A stretch of DNA of 64,000 nucleotides from Hemibagrus wyckioides (GCF_019097595.1 NC_080723.1:17035011-17099010); one strand, 5' to 3'; numbered from the stretch's first letter, positions 13,246 through 27,100 are shown. Notes: a model not told the origin generated them from the letters alone. Program-made: numbers and translations.

Positions 13246-14277
13246 TTTTTAAAAATAGTGTATTTCTATAATTTCTCTAAAGGTTCTAAAAGTTATGTTA
13301 ATGCAAAACCCCATTACTGGAATCATGGGTTAATAATCATTTATGCAATCATAATTTACCTTTAAATAATTCTAATGATAAAGGTTCATGGTATGAATAT
13401 TCAGTTATCTGAGAATCAGCCCAAGCTTTATTGGAAAAAAATCAGCAGTCAGTGTAGATGAGTGTGTGGCTGCTTGTTAATCTTACACGATGAGATTATA
13501 GACTTAATTTCATTTATTTCCCATGATGTCACCATATGCATGGGTACTTTCATGACTGTCACCTGAAGCAGCATCTGACAGCCAGTTTTAAGGCTGTGCT
13601 TTATAGAACACCCCCCCCCCATGCAATACACTTCTGTTTTTAGAGCCAGAAATAGAAACACATTTTTATTCTTGAATGAAACTGTGTGATTGACAACCCG
13701 TTGAGTTATTCTATAGGGCAATAATGAAAGCTCTCCAGCTTTAAAAATCCTCTTTTGTAAATGTAATTGGTGATAAATTTGTCCTAGTGATTAGGCCTTT
13801 CTAAAATCTTTCAGTTGAAATGGTGAAACATATTTGCCTCGGATTCAAGATTGAATGAAACCCATATTTAATAAGTCCCAGTGTGCGCTAGCATGAGGAA
13901 ATTTGAAAGGGCTATTGTTATGTTTCAGCATTTTCAGGTCTGTTTCCCCAAAAGCATCTGTGCCTACAATAAAATGTGAAAAGAAAGATGGAAAACAGCA
14001 TGCTGGGCATGTGAAGTGGATGTCTGACTCATTTAATTTCCGCCATTTTTGCTTGTTTTGATGACATGAACAACACAGTGATGCTTGTATGATCCAACAA
14101 TGTATATACTGTGTAACACACCACGCATACTTAGTCAAGTCAAATCAAGAAGCTTTCACTGTCATTTGGTCCATAGATAGCTGAAACAATACACTGAAAT
14201 AAAACAACATCCCTCCAGGACTCTGGTGCTACATAAAAGACACAAAGCTACATAAGACAACATAGAACTAAGGAGGT
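13246..14277. other. Non-coding stretch
   Basis: A 10-base poly-C run near 13611 is the only distinct feature. A 97-codon open stretch at 14138-13845 (minus) has no recognisable domain. Confidence 0.45.
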
Positions 14278-14512
14278 TGCTGTTCTTCTTTTGGCTGCTC
14301 CCTGTTCTGTGTCGCCACGTCGGATCATTTGGTCTGCATATTTTGATTTGGCACAGGTTTTACGCAGGATCGGATGCCCTTCCTGACACAACCCTCCCGG
14401 GCTTGTGACTGGCACTGAGAGTGGTTTAGCTCCCTGCCTGGGAATCAAACCCGAGCCATGCCAATAAGAGCACAGGATTTTGCCTCTGGACCAACAGGAG
14501 GCTAGAGCTAAG
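14278..14512 (-). repeat. tRNA-derived SINE with RTE-like 3' end
   Basis: On the minus strand the head near 14512 carries a B-box-like GGTTTGATTCC, the middle has GTCAGGAAGGGCATCCG, and the end resembles the RTE-type LINE tail (CGACACAGAACAGGGAGCAG). A piece of the same repeat lies at 59438-59545. Confidence 0.65.
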
Positions 14513-14791
14513 GACAAAAGAATAAATCATAATAATAATAACCTATTGACATAAAGTGCTTGTGCAAACAGTGCAAGACAAAAGACAGTTTGAGACAAGA
14601 GACAGTGCAAACAGACAGTACAATAAACTACAAGACATACATAAAGATAATATCTTATAGATTTATAAAATGAAATGATAAATTATTTGTCACAGGGTGC
14701 AGGGGGTGAATCTTGGCGAGGCATTACCGATATTTTGTCTTCCGTCTTGTTTTTAAATCTTGTCTGTTTGCCTTGTAACCTGTCTATATGT

Positions 14792-14794
<3 letters not shown>

Positions 14795-14854
<60 letters not shown>
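14795..14854. repeat. AT microsatellite
   Basis: About 30 perfect AT units, able to form cruciform DNA. Confidence 0.95.
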
Positions 14855-14856
<2 letters not shown>

Positions 14857-16570
14857 GCAGCTTGGTTGTTAATATTATTGTTGTTATTATTGTTTTTTGA
14901 CCTCCTTCTTTTGCTTCTCAGATAGTCTTACACTTGAATGGGCAAGAATGTATACAGTATATAAGCAAAAGCCTATGTTCACATAGGCTCACATTTGCCA
15001 GGAATTTAACACTCTATATAATGTATAATTATAGTATTTTATACTGTAGTATATGAAGCAGTTAAACATGAAATTATGAACAGAAAATTGGATCACAGAA
15101 ACGTCTGGCTCATTGGAATTGTGAAGATTACATGACAATCATAGGTCAGTGTTGAAAAAAATACATTTCCATCATCCAACATTTCAGACTGATCCACTTT
15201 TGAGACTGGATTTGAAAACATCATATTAATGAGGATGGAAAGGCAAAACGGATCAGAGAAAATTTCAGATTCACCAGTGGTAGTGTGATGGACTATACCT
15301 TAATGTGCTTAGCCTTGAGTAGGTAAGTGTTGACTGATTTGAAGAGCACATTGTGACAGTAATCCTAGTTTCTCCAGGACACATAATCTTTAAGGTGTGT
15401 ACATGCCTGCTTAAGGAGAGCAGCAGTAAATGTAAAAAAAGAATAAAGAACATTTTATGATCTGTTCATCTATGTTAGAATAGAATAGCCAGCCTGTTTT
15501 TATAGATTGTGTGAAATCAAATGAATTGCATTTGCAAGAAGAGAGATAGTCTAGTAGTACTCGTCTGTGGAAACTCTAGATTTATAGGTCTAGACTGGCT
15601 GTTCATGGAGTCCATTGGGGTTTTTATTGTTTCTCTGAAGTACAATGCACTTTTTGTTCTTTCAGATATTGCTTTTTCTCTCCACTTTGGCACGTCATGA
15701 AGGAAAATAAAATAAGCTCATATCTTGTAATGGTTTCCCGACGAAGGTCTGATTATGAAACTATCAACAGAAACACAATGCTGTGAAATGTAAACGTGAC
15801 ATATGCATGAATTTCTAGCTCCTGCGTTATTATTAAATATCGTCCACCAGAGAAGTAGGAATACATAACAGAAGTGTTGCTGTGGGTACACACAGTCTGA
15901 GGAAATGTCCCGTATGTCCCTGAACGTATGATCTATACACATCGCCCCTGTCGCCCTTGTACACTGACCCAGAATAGAGAAGCAGTAACTGATAGTGTTC
16001 TGCAGTAATCAGCTCTGTCAAAGTGATGGCTTGATGGGTAATCTCTGTTCCTGAGCTGACAATGAGGAAGCACGGCTATTTATAATGCCCTGACCTTTTC
16101 TCAGCCTGCCTGCTTCAACCTGTATGTTGTAGGGGAAGATGGGAATCACGAAAACTGGGTTATAAACAGCTCTTAAATCTTTCAATATTTAGACACTGTA
16201 ATGATATATTTTTCGGCAATTTTGTCTGTTGTTCCGAGAGAAGAACAGCACGGTGAAAAAAACCCTTTCCTGTGTATTGTGTAGTGTCTAGTGTCGTCTG
16301 AGTATCTTTAGAGGAACAAAGTATATTTTCTATAAGCCTTTAGACTCTTCTTATTCTTTTTGGGAAAAGACAAACCTTGACTAAAAGACCCTTGTTCTGT
16401 ACTGAAAACAATACTGATAGTATTTTCTATAACACTCATTCACCTTGATATACTACCAGGAAGAAATAAAGCAACATTTGTAATAAAAACCTCAAATGTA
16501 TATACTACATATAGCAGAAATTAATGTTTAAAAAGAAAAATAAACAATGTTAAATGTCAAAAATATGACA

Positions 16571-16572
<2 letters not shown>

Positions 16573-16621
<49 letters not shown>

Positions 16622-16688
16622 CAACAACAACAACAACAATAATAATAATAATAACAAAAACAACAACAACAACAATAATAATAATAAG
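16573..16688. repeat. Compound AAT/AAC trinucleotide microsatellite
   Basis: Alternating blocks of AAT and AAC units; the two blocks differ by single T/C changes. Confidence 0.95.
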
Positions 16689-16730
16689 TAAAAAGTACAT
16701 AAGTACTTAAGTCTACTTGTTTCAATTTGA

Positions 16731-16749
16731 TATTTATTTATTTATCTAT

Positions 16750-16792
<43 letters not shown>

Positions 16793-16797
16793 TTTTA
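16731..16797. repeat. TTTA tetranucleotide microsatellite
   Basis: About 16 TTTA units with one TCTA variant, only 43 bases from the compound AAT/AAC array. Confidence 0.95.
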
Positions 16798-17694
16798 TTG
16801 ATTTTTTTTTCTTCCAAGATTTCAGTGTATAGCTCATACACCATTCTAAAAAGTTTCTCAGGTCCATAAAAAAGTCCTGAAGCACCTGCACAGCAAAGTC
16901 AAAATTATATACTGTATATATAAATACATTATTCAAAGTTCAATCAAATATAAAAAGTTTGAACTGTACACAAAAGCGCAAAGCGACCCTGCTTTAGCCC
17001 TCTGTCTCCATCCTGCCAGAACGACCCCGGGTAAAACATGGTGTAGATTTATACCTTACTGAAAGATTTAATATGCTTTGTTTGCATATTACATGCTGGA
17101 TGCTCAATACAGAGCCTGCCATATGGCTTGTCCTTACACTAGAACAGGAAGTGACCTCTAGTGTCAGCTCACACTCAGTAGAAATGACATGCATTGTCCT
17201 GGTTCATTGAGTACAGTTGGACTATGGCCCAGATTTAATAAATTGCACACATTGATATTCAGACCTAAGATCTACAGCCAGACTGTTTACACAGGAGTCA
17301 CGCTCATTTAAAAGTCCATCATATATTTTGTTTTCCTTATTATATTCGAGGAATGATGAGATGATATATTGCAACTCTTGAGAATTTTTTTTGTTTCTTT
17401 CCAGACAAACTGAATATTTAGCTCGCTGGTTAGCTAATCTTTTCGGAATCTTTGCTAAGGCACATTACTGATGAAAACAAAACTTGACTAAAGAGCTAAT
17501 TTACAGAACGTAACTTGTGACCTAAAGTATGTAAGAAGTTTCGATTTCTAATAATATTTAACTCACCAAATTTCCAAATATACAGTTAACTTAATTAGAC
17601 TGGCTTATTATTGGGTCTTTTAGACTAATTAGATTTTTATTTAGATTTCCTTTCATGTTTCAAGCAATTATTAGACATTTCATTCTGTAGTACT

Positions 17695-17823
17695 GTCATG
17701 TCCCAGCCAGTTGCAGCCACAAACTCCCAGAATCCACTGCTGCTAAACATTAAGGCAACTCAGTCACCTGACTCGGTCATCTGCTCTTCATCAGCACACT
17801 TCTGACTGCACTCACCTGTCATT

Positions 17824-17898
<75 letters not shown>

Positions 17899-18080
17899 GT
17901 GATGTCTAGTGTTATTAATCCTAGTATTATTTCCAAGTTGCTATTCTGCTTGTGCTTGTGTTTTTTGTTTTACTGGATTTATCTGCATATGCCTGTTTTT
18001 CTCTACCCTGACTTTTTGGATTCTGTTAGACTGACTGCCAGATTATTTAAATAAACATCAACCTTCACCAAACATCCGCC
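17695..18080 (+). repeat. Interspersed T/C-rich repeat, copy 2, with CT/CA microsatellite inside
   Basis: Starts near CACAAACTCCCAGAATCC, has CACTCACCTGTCATT, a CT then CA run (17827-17891), CCCTGACTTTTTGGATTCTG, GACTGACTGCC and AAATAAACATC. Similar order to the 6.2- and 27.5-kb copies. Confidence 0.4.
17827..17891. repeat. Compound CT-CA microsatellite
   Basis: About 17 CT units pass directly into about 15 CA units. Confidence 0.95.
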
Positions 18081-19300
18081 TCTGCAACTTATCAACTTTT
18101 TCACCCGTACAAAGTATGTGAAGAGATTGGAAGGGATGCAGACACACCGCAGTGTGAATTTTGCTGTTTGTGTTCAGCAGGCGTGGCACTTACTGGAAGC
18201 AGCTGAACAATTTCAGTAGTCCACAGGCGACGTGACATCTGCGCGTGTCTGATCCAGCTAATCAAGCTCTCTAGCAGCATTTGAATATTAGAGTCAGGTG
18301 TGCTGGATTTGCATTGTAAATCAATTTTCCACGAAGATGATTCATGCTTTAGTGCTCAGGTTGTCTGTTTATTTGAGAAAAAGCGAAATGAATGAACCTC
18401 CAGTGTCCTTATGACCTAGCCACATAAAAAAACAAGAAAAGTTTTCAGGTCAGTGCTAAAAATATCTTAGTTGGGAGTCTGAACTGTTATCAAGTGATCT
18501 ATGCATGATATAGTGCAAACATACTATACATTCATTGTGGGTTGCCAGGGTGTTTATTTACACCAAAATGACAGCTGCTAAGATTTTATTTCAAGGCAAA
18601 TAACTAAGAATGAACAGACTTTATATTATCACTGTTCTGCTATATACCACCATCATTTTTTTTGTTTGTTTTATTTTTAGATTTTGGTGTGCTGGCTATT
18701 TCACTGAGACATGGCAACCCTGACATTCACCAGCATAAGGTTCCCCCTCATTATCAGCCCCCCACAGAGTGAGACAGGAATGATGCTAATCAGCCAAGAA
18801 AGAGTGTCAAGAAATAAACAACAGGGCTAATGTCAATGTTTTAGCCAAACAGAAACCTGGATGTGTGGTCTTTGTAACTTCAGGGGGACTAAACAATCGT
18901 TATCGTTCTTGGCAGTGTAAAAATAGTGTGTGTGTGTCAAAGACAGAGAGAACACACAGCATTTGCTGGCTTGCATAAGCAGCTAGGTTAATGTGTTGCT
19001 GTGACATTTGATATATAGTGTGTATGAGAGCATGGCCTTGCTCCTGTACTGTGGCTCTTAAACTGATTACCAGACCGACTGAGAGCTGAAGTGCTGAATG
19101 CTGATGCAGAGCTTTTGTATTTATATGCTAAAAAAAAAACCTTGATGCTAAAACGAAAAAAACAAACAAACTATGAATTATGCTAGCTAATTAAAAGCCT
19201 AGTTTGGTACACAGATTTTCACACCATTATTCTAAGGATTAAATACTTTTATTGGGAAAGCACTTAAAGTGAGTAAAACACGATGATGACACTTGAAATT
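18081..19300. other. Non-coding stretch downstream of the KY-like gene
   Basis: No coding signal or clear repeat seen; it separates the gene's 3' end from the repeat at 17.7 kb. Confidence 0.45.
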
Positions 19301-19311
19301 TAAATATGCTC

Positions 19312-19317
19312 TTTATT
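19312..19317 (-). terminator. Candidate polyadenylation signal AATAAA for the KY-like gene
   Basis: AATAAA occurs on the minus strand about 570 bases after the stop codon at 19888. It would give a 3' UTR of roughly 600 bases that includes an old SINE piece. Other A-rich variants lie nearby, so the exact site is not fixed. Confidence 0.4.
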
Positions 19318-19744
19318 TGGAATTTCTAACAATGAATAGTTTTAAAAGCTTCATTCTGACTCCAGCGTACCAAAGCACATACATTTTACACGACTTCCTT
19401 TGAAATGTCATAACACACTTAGACTTCTAATAAGTGGAAATCTAGCTCTTTTTTCAATTGTGCTAATTCTGGAAAAAACACATTCACACATTGAAAGGTA
19501 CAGTTCACGGTGCACTTTAGCGCATCGGAGAAAAAATGTGATCCACAAAGAAATAATCTACAGTATGACAAAGAATTCATAGAAATTCAAAACAAACATG
19601 AAAGCTGCCAGAGGAATTTGTGAATTCTTACAATTTGTGCTTATCAGTGATGATTTGTACAGTATATTCTTTAATTAAGCCTGTATTGAATTTCTGATGC
19701 AGAATGCAGAACTTTACAGCATTCATTGATTTTCTGTAATTACT

Positions 19745-19868
19745 TCATCCTGAGTTGGTTAACGGCTGTCCTGGGAATCTGGGTGTGAGGTGGGAATACA
19801 TCCCGGATGAGAGATCAGGATCGAACCTTAGACCCTGGACATGCCTCACCATGCACCATGTCCTAGAT
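19745..19868 (-). repeat. Decayed tRNA-type SINE piece in the KY-like 3' UTR
   Basis: The stretch carries, in order, matches to the 55.5-kb SINE: a body segment with an AATACATCCCGGATG core, then an inverted B-box-like ATCGAACC followed by an ACCCTGGA segment. It lies directly after the stop codon. The copy is old and truncated. Confidence 0.4.
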
Positions 19869-19887
19869 TGTCCTTGTTTCTTTTTTT

Positions 19888-21191
19888 TTACATCTCATTT
19901 TGTGTCTTCAGCACATCGAAGCACATCAGTATCTCCATCTGATTAGATGTTTCCTCCTGGCTGGCTGCGAGTTTGATCTGTTCCGTCTTACCTGTGAACA
20001 CCTCTCCTTCCCAAATGTGGCTTTTATTTATCTGCAGATCCACTTGTTCCTCACCCAGCACAATGACTCTGCGAGCCCCAGGAACACGGACACGGAACTG
20101 AACCCAGCACAGAGGCTCAAGCAGGCCTGAGCGTGGCTCAAACAGCACGCTGCCCTTCCTCCATGCTGCGTATGTGTATGGAAATGGGGGCCATGAACTC
20201 TCTGAGCTGTTCTGAATGATGAAATCACACAGAAGATTAAATTCCTGGCTGGATGGAGTCTTTCCATAAAGACTCAGTTTGTAAACTCCTGACTCGGGCA
20301 AGACCACACTGAGAGTGACCTTACTGCCATTGTGGGTGAAGAAGACATGCTGAGTAAGGGGGTGTCCAGAATGTTCTTTGCTATGTTTTAAAATTGCAAG
20401 AAGGTCCAGATCTTGCTGGTTCTGGAAGGTGATGTTACATTTTCCCTGATGTGTGCTCACTATCGGTGCTGTGTGGCTGAACTTTGATAGGCCAGCATCA
20501 TCCGTCCTAATTCCAGGCCCACAGAAGTAGCTGAGATCTGGAGGGAAAAGTTGATTCAAGTTGACTGGGTTGGCGATGCAGTGAAGAAGGAAGTTCCCCA
20601 CGTTCTGGAATCTGTTCCAATCACTTTCATAGTCCTTGACAAATACAGACAGTCTGTAAAAGCCAACGTATGGACAAAGAATTCTACAGGTAAGTTTATC
20701 TGCTTCAATTTGGGTTGCCAGACATCTCTTAGCCAGCGTGTCATCCAAATCCTTATGACTTATTTCACACAGCATTATGAGAGGCCTTCTAGTCTGCAGC
20801 ACAAGTTCATATGACCCTGATTTCATTAAAATTGCCTCACTACTATATATGCATGGTTTCAATCCCAGATCTTCAGCATCTTGTGTCATTCCCCAGTAAA
20901 GGTACGGGTTCTCAGGGAGATTCTCTGATGATTTAGGCTTATTGCACTCCAGCAGAAAAGAACACACCCAGGTGTACTGTCCAGAAGTATGTCCTGGCCG
21001 TGCAAACAGCATGATCTCAAATGTTCCTGAAGTCGGCGGCATCAGCTGGAGCTTCATGCTGTTATGTGTGACGGTGAGTAGACCCATAGAGGTGCTCAGC
21101 TCCTTCTGTTCCCCATTGTGCTGCTGGGAAATCTCGTATGTGAATTCCACAGGCTGAGAGAATCTCATTGATATGGAAGCCTCACCATCCT
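19888..21191 (-). CDS. ky: KY-like coding exon 6 (last exon, Ig-like repeats)
   Basis: The 1304-base last exon starts after acceptor CTGTCCAG, completes a split Glu codon and runs 433 residues to TAA. Repeat-like segments centre on FTYEIS...GTFEIMLFARP, SGSYELVLQT...FYRLSVFVKDY, and VTLSVVLPESGVYKLSLYG, each followed by a strand ending near a cysteine and a proline-rich link. These fit the beta-sandwich repeats found after the peptidase domain in KY-like proteins. The final about 65 residues look like a shorter, diverged fourth unit. Confidence 0.9.
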
Positions 21192-24100
21192 CTGGACAGA
21201 AATATAGGATAATGATTATAATATAGTGTAAGATTTTTTTTAATACTATACATTATATGATTCAATTTTTATTTCCTTTATGACAGAAATGAAAAAGGAA
21301 GGCAGATGTGAATATCAATTAGGTCCATTCAATCACAGCCTGTTACTGCAAGGTCACCATCAGAGACCACTATTCACCGCCAGCACATATTTTAATCCCA
21401 TTAGGAAACAATCAATTTTTTTTAATGGTTAATAAGATGTTTTAGGTTAAACGGATACACAATATTGATTGTAGATGGACATATTTAATGATTATCTATT
21501 GTCTTCAAAGTTGTCCTTTAGGAATCTGGTGGTGTCTGATGGTCGACTCATGCCAATAAGCTGTGGTTTCATGGTTATGTAAATCACATCAATGTTCAAT
21601 TCTCAATTTTGTTTAGTCAGAGAGTGTTGATTAACTGTCTGTAACAGCAGGTTAGGTTGTGTTTCAGGCTGCAAGACAAATAAAAGATGGATGCTTGATC
21701 AAAATTGTTGATATGTTGATATCTTTTCTTGTAAAAAGGCCTTTATTTTAGATCTTTGAAATGAGTTTCCAGTTTCTGTGCTTTGTAACAGTAAAACATT
21801 ATGATGTAACTTAAGGTTTTCCACCACTGGAGAGTCTTCTGGAAGATGGACTTTGCACTTTCCACTACAAAGCTAATAATTTTTGTCTTAGTAATTTCAA
21901 GAGAGAGACAAAAACAGCTTCAAAAGATGGAATAACTTTCAAGCTGCTATGATGCTGCATGTTTTGATGAGGTTCCACATCATTAAATGTAACTACAGAA
22001 TAAACAAATAAAAAGGCATATTATTTTTACCAGAGGCTAAACAAATGGATTTTGTGAATGTTTTGTTGTTAGCATTGAATTTCCTTGTCATGTCACACTT
22101 CACAGTACTGGATAATGGCTCATCTGAAAGTAGACACTCTTTACCTAGCCTACATACTGTATAGGCAACATATTGATATATTGATGATATCAAACCCAGT
22201 TCTGCTCTCTGAGATGCCTCAAGTGCTTGTTTATAAGAATCTAAAATTTTAAGTCTTTATCTCCCACCACTAATATTCTGTGTAAGGTTATCCAACAGAG
22301 GGAAGAATCTCACACTAAAAGTCAACAGTGTCCTGATTCGTTTTATATCAGGCTTGCGGTGATAAAATAATTCATTTGTTTATACTAAAAATGAAAATGT
22401 CAGGTAAGTCAATGTCCATTCTGCTGGCAGAATAGAAAACCAGTGTACTGGTACAAAAAAGTGTTGCATTGTTAGTATTGGCAGATTGCTGTAGTATAAA
22501 AGAGCAACAAAATACAGCAACAGAAGTTGGATTTATAACAAGTTGTATTAGACCACCATGTTTTTCCTTATAATAGCATATTTTAATATATATGCTTAAA
22601 ATATCTTATGGCATGTATTTATATTTACACTATTTATAATATCTTCTAAAATGATAGGGAAACAAATACTGAAACATCATTTAATATTATTCATTGATGT
22701 CTAGAACTGGTTAATATTTGTATTAAATTAATAACACACAAAATACAATCTATGTCTGTAAATGACTTTAAATTATATAAACTTGAAGATTATATTAGGT
22801 CATGTTATTTTATTTCCCTTCCCAGCACAAGTATCAATCAATTTGGACATAAAACACCAAACAGGGAACATTAGGGGTCTGTAATGGATTCCTGACTTCC
22901 ATATATGCTTGCTTTTCCAACAGAGATGTTGGGAGAACAATATAATATAGAACTCAATAAGAGATAGACATTTAAAACTGTGCAAGAGTCAGAGGATAGT
23001 TCAGAGACCAACCTGTAATGAGTAAGTATTGTTTAGGGTGGATAAGTGTTAACCCGAGCTTGTTAAACTCTGAGGTTTTCAGCACACCCTTCTCAAACTC
23101 CTCCAGCTTAATGGGGCTGTCCAGCAGCTGCCATTCCTCCTCATCGGGCCAGTGTGAGCTGATGAAGTCTTCTGGATCAGTCAGGAAGTAGAATTCATTG
23201 TATCTAGCAGTGTGAGAGAAGAATCATGAATTTTTGACAGTGTTTGGGTGGCTGTGTTTTCAGTGTTGATTGTTTTTTGCGGTGGGTTTGTTTAGTTTTG
23301 GAAGAAATTGAATAGTTGAAAATGAACTAAAAGCATGTCATCAGTTTGTCAAATACAAGTCTGGAAAAATTCTGTACTGAATTAATGTACTGCTGTTTGA
23401 CTTAATTATGATTTAAGGGGGAAAACATACTGCAGTGGTGAATTTTTGAAACTTACACCCCTTATGGTATCTCACAACCCATGTCAGGGCAGATGACTAT
23501 AAAAATAGAACCAAAGTTACATAGAGGGAAATTAAATTAGCAATAATTTAGTATTACAACATGACCCTATAGACTATACACATCATGGCCAAAAGTATGT
23601 GAACACCTGACCATCACACCCATACTGCACACAAAGTTGGAAGCATGCAATTGTATAGAATGTCTTTGTTTGCTGTAGCAATGGCACTTCTTTTCACTAA
23701 CACTAAAAAGCTCAAACCTGTTCCAGCCTGACAATGCCCTGACAATGCCATTAAAACATAATACACCAAGGTTGAAGTGTAAGAATTCCAGGGTTCTGCA
23801 TAGAGAAGTGACCTCAACCCAACTAAACACCTTTGGGATAAACTGGAACGCTGATGAATCCTGGAACAGCCTCCTTACCCTGACATCAGTGCCGGACTTC
23901 AATTAATCCTCTAGTGGTTGAATGAACACAAATCCCAATAGCCACACTCCTAATGTAGTGGGAAGCCTTCCTGGCCAAAGGCGGACTTAATCTGGACTAG
24001 GACATATGAGTGTTATAAGCATTTGTCCACAAACCTTTGGCCTTATAGGTGAATTGAAACACCTGATGATCACACCCACTTGCAGAATTTCCCCAAACTG

Positions 24101-27100
24101 TTGCTGCAAATTGTGTTGTACAAACACACATTTGTCTTAGAATGCCCTTGAATTCTGTAGCATTACGGTTTCCCTTAATTGGAAATAGAATGCTCAGTTG
24201 CTAATTAGACAGTCTCGCTTGACGCTAGTCTCTGACACTAATGCTCTTCTGGCTAAAGAAACACAAATCCCCGCATCCACGTTCCAAAACTTATTGGAAA
24301 GCCTTCCCAGGAGAGTCGAGGAGGCCAACTCAATATTAATGCCAATGGTTTTGAAACTAGATATTCAACACGCACATATGTGTATTATGGTCAGATGGTA
24401 TCTTTATATATCTTTGGCCTTATAGTGAATATGCTGAAACTGTACATCACTGTATATGTGGTACCTCTTTATAAAGGCTTTGGCATTCATATCCACTCTC
24501 CCAGCTCCCCAGCAGGCATCCAGCAGATACCAGTGATCCTCCAAACGCACTGCGTTCCACATATGATTTGACTTGGTGTTCTGGTAGCTCTGACCCAATT
24601 TGTATCCAACACCTTTGCCATGTCCACCCACCTCCCTGCACTCAATGCCAACCTCCCTGCAGAAAGACCAGAGCTTGTTCTACTCAAGATATAGGATATA
24701 ATAAATGTCAGGATATATTAAAATAAAAATAATAAATAAAATAAATTATTAAATAAATAAACTAACTAATTTATAAAATAATAATAATAATTAAAAAAAA
24801 TAATAAACTGAATGTCCCCAATCTAACACAAAGGACTGTTTCACTCTTAAAATGTCAATATTTAACATTCTTACGTTACTTAACCAAATTACAGTATATT
24901 AATATACTAAAAATACTATAATGCTTTCCAAAAATATACTTTGTCGTCCTTGAAAGATCAATATTATTTATCATTTGTTTTCAGTTCCCAGCTACTTCTG
25001 CTGTTGTGCCCCATTCCCCTGCTGTATAAACATGAGGCTGCATACAAGTAAAATCCCGCTGTCATTTATTACCATTGGGAAAAAACAAAGAAATTTCAGC
25101 ACGAAGGGATGGATGTTATCCTGCACAAATCAGCTATACTAAAGATTTCTCCCACATAGTGCTCTATATTATTTGTTTTTCTCCTGTTTGTAGATACTGG
25201 CACATCTCCAGAGACCTTTTTTTGCTTTGGAGCAAATATTTTACTAAAACTTGCCAAATTGTGTGGAAAACCTCAGCAGCTATATAAAACAAAACAATAT
25301 TTTATTACTTATCACATTTGCTTAATCACTTATTTCCTCACCAAATATTACTTTGATATTACTTAAATTACTGTACATATTAATAACAAATGTAGATAAT
25401 TAGGAGAAGATAGTAGGCATTTCAATGCTGTATTGTTTTGGAATCAACAGTGTTCAAAATCTTATTAAAATTGAAGAAAAATTGAAGAAAAACCAAACAA
25501 TATAATGCTGCTTGTAATCTAAGGTCACAATCAAAGGTTAAAGGACTACATGATGCTCTTACTTGCACAGTTGTAAGCAGACGCTAGAGAATCCACAGCA
25601 AACTCCTCGACCTGTTTCAATAACCTGCTCAGGAGAAGACGCTTTCTCGGTCAGACCCAGGTACCCGTTCAAATCATACTCTGTACAGAACAACACTGTT
25701 ATCAATAGCAGCATATATTTCAGTTTCTGTCTGTCAAAAGATCTGTTATCAGATCTGTACAACTGCATACCACACATTTGGGCTGGGTTGTGTGTTTTCA
25801 GAAACACATTAGTAATTCATATATAATGGAAGAATAAATCACATTTGTGATCCTAACTGACACAAGAAAATCTGACTGCACTCCAAAGATACACAAACTC
25901 ATACACATACACAAGCTCTCCCTCTGGCCAGGTTTTAAAAATAAGCTGTAAACTGATACCAATAATTTTCAAACCAAATCGCAAACATATCCAATGTCTC
26001 GCAGTCTAGAACTGCAAATGTAAACACTGTCATGTTCTGCATGTAGTGAAAATGCATGTACGTAAACAGCATAATTCATTAATAATTCCTAAGGCAAAAT
26101 CAGATAATGCCTATTTATCTTAAAATGTAATCCTTCTAATTAGGATCTATTTCAGATTGGTTTTTAATATCTTGCTTAACTCTCTTATATCATAGTTTTT
26201 CATATCCTAATTCTGTTCAGAATGTGACTGCAAGACAAATCGTAGGTTTGTTTGTGCTATGTTTTCATTTCCATAGTAACAACCTGTGGAATGTATGGTT
26301 GACCTTCCAAATAAACTGCGTTTCTAAATCGTGAGGTTTTCTTCGATTAGGTGTTTATTTAGCATTTATGGAAGGATATCAGTGCTTCATAACTGTCAGA
26401 AAGTTCACCAAGATATTGTTGCAGTAGAGATTGTGATGGAGACTGACCTATGTTATGACAGAGCCAGATCCAGATTGCACGAAGCCTTTCTAAATCAGTA
26501 GATGTTCCCTTGGTGATGGTTCTGGCAATAGTCTGTACTGAGAAGATCTTCTTACTCTTTAGCTGCACAACATACGTGACCACATTGCTGATTAAATAAA
26601 GAGCACCATAATTTACTTTGCAAGCATCTAAACAGATCAAATCCTTAACACCTCAAATAGCTGGCATATCAGATGACACATATTTCTCACCTCTTGGCCA
26701 GCACTGATTGCGTGTGAATCCACTCTGTAGAAATCCTCTATGTTGGAGATCAGCTCCTTCTGCAGTTTTCTTCTAGACCCACGCTCGTTCAAGACCATCT
26801 GATCATCTCTCATGTCCTGCTGAGTAGCACAACTCTGCACCTTCTCTTTTGTCTGATCTTCCTCTTTTACCAAAGTTTTCTTCACAGCTCTGGAATTGGA
26901 AGCTTGGCTGAAGTCTGAAAGCTGCCTCTTGGCAAGGGGTCTCTGATTGGCCTTATCCATAGCGGCCCACTTTTCAAACACTGAACTCTTAGTGGAAACA
27001 GCAGGCTTTGGTGTTGCCTGTACTGTCTGCTTCTTATTGTTTGAGTTTTTAGGAGAGACTGGTGCGTTACATGGATCTCCTTGGGGCTCTTTCATTTCAT

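Larger units (their letters stand above)
14513..17694. other. Non-coding stretch rich in microsatellites
   Basis: Holds the AT, AAT/AAC and TTTA arrays. Otherwise nothing recognised. Confidence 0.5.

Noticed and set aside
13845..14138. A 97-codon minus-strand open stretch rich in Cys and His
   Set aside because: Cysteine spacing fits no zinc-finger pattern and the composition fits AT-rich non-coding DNA.
16528..16725. Tyr/Cys-rich open stretch
   Set aside because: It is the translation of the AAT/AAC microsatellite.
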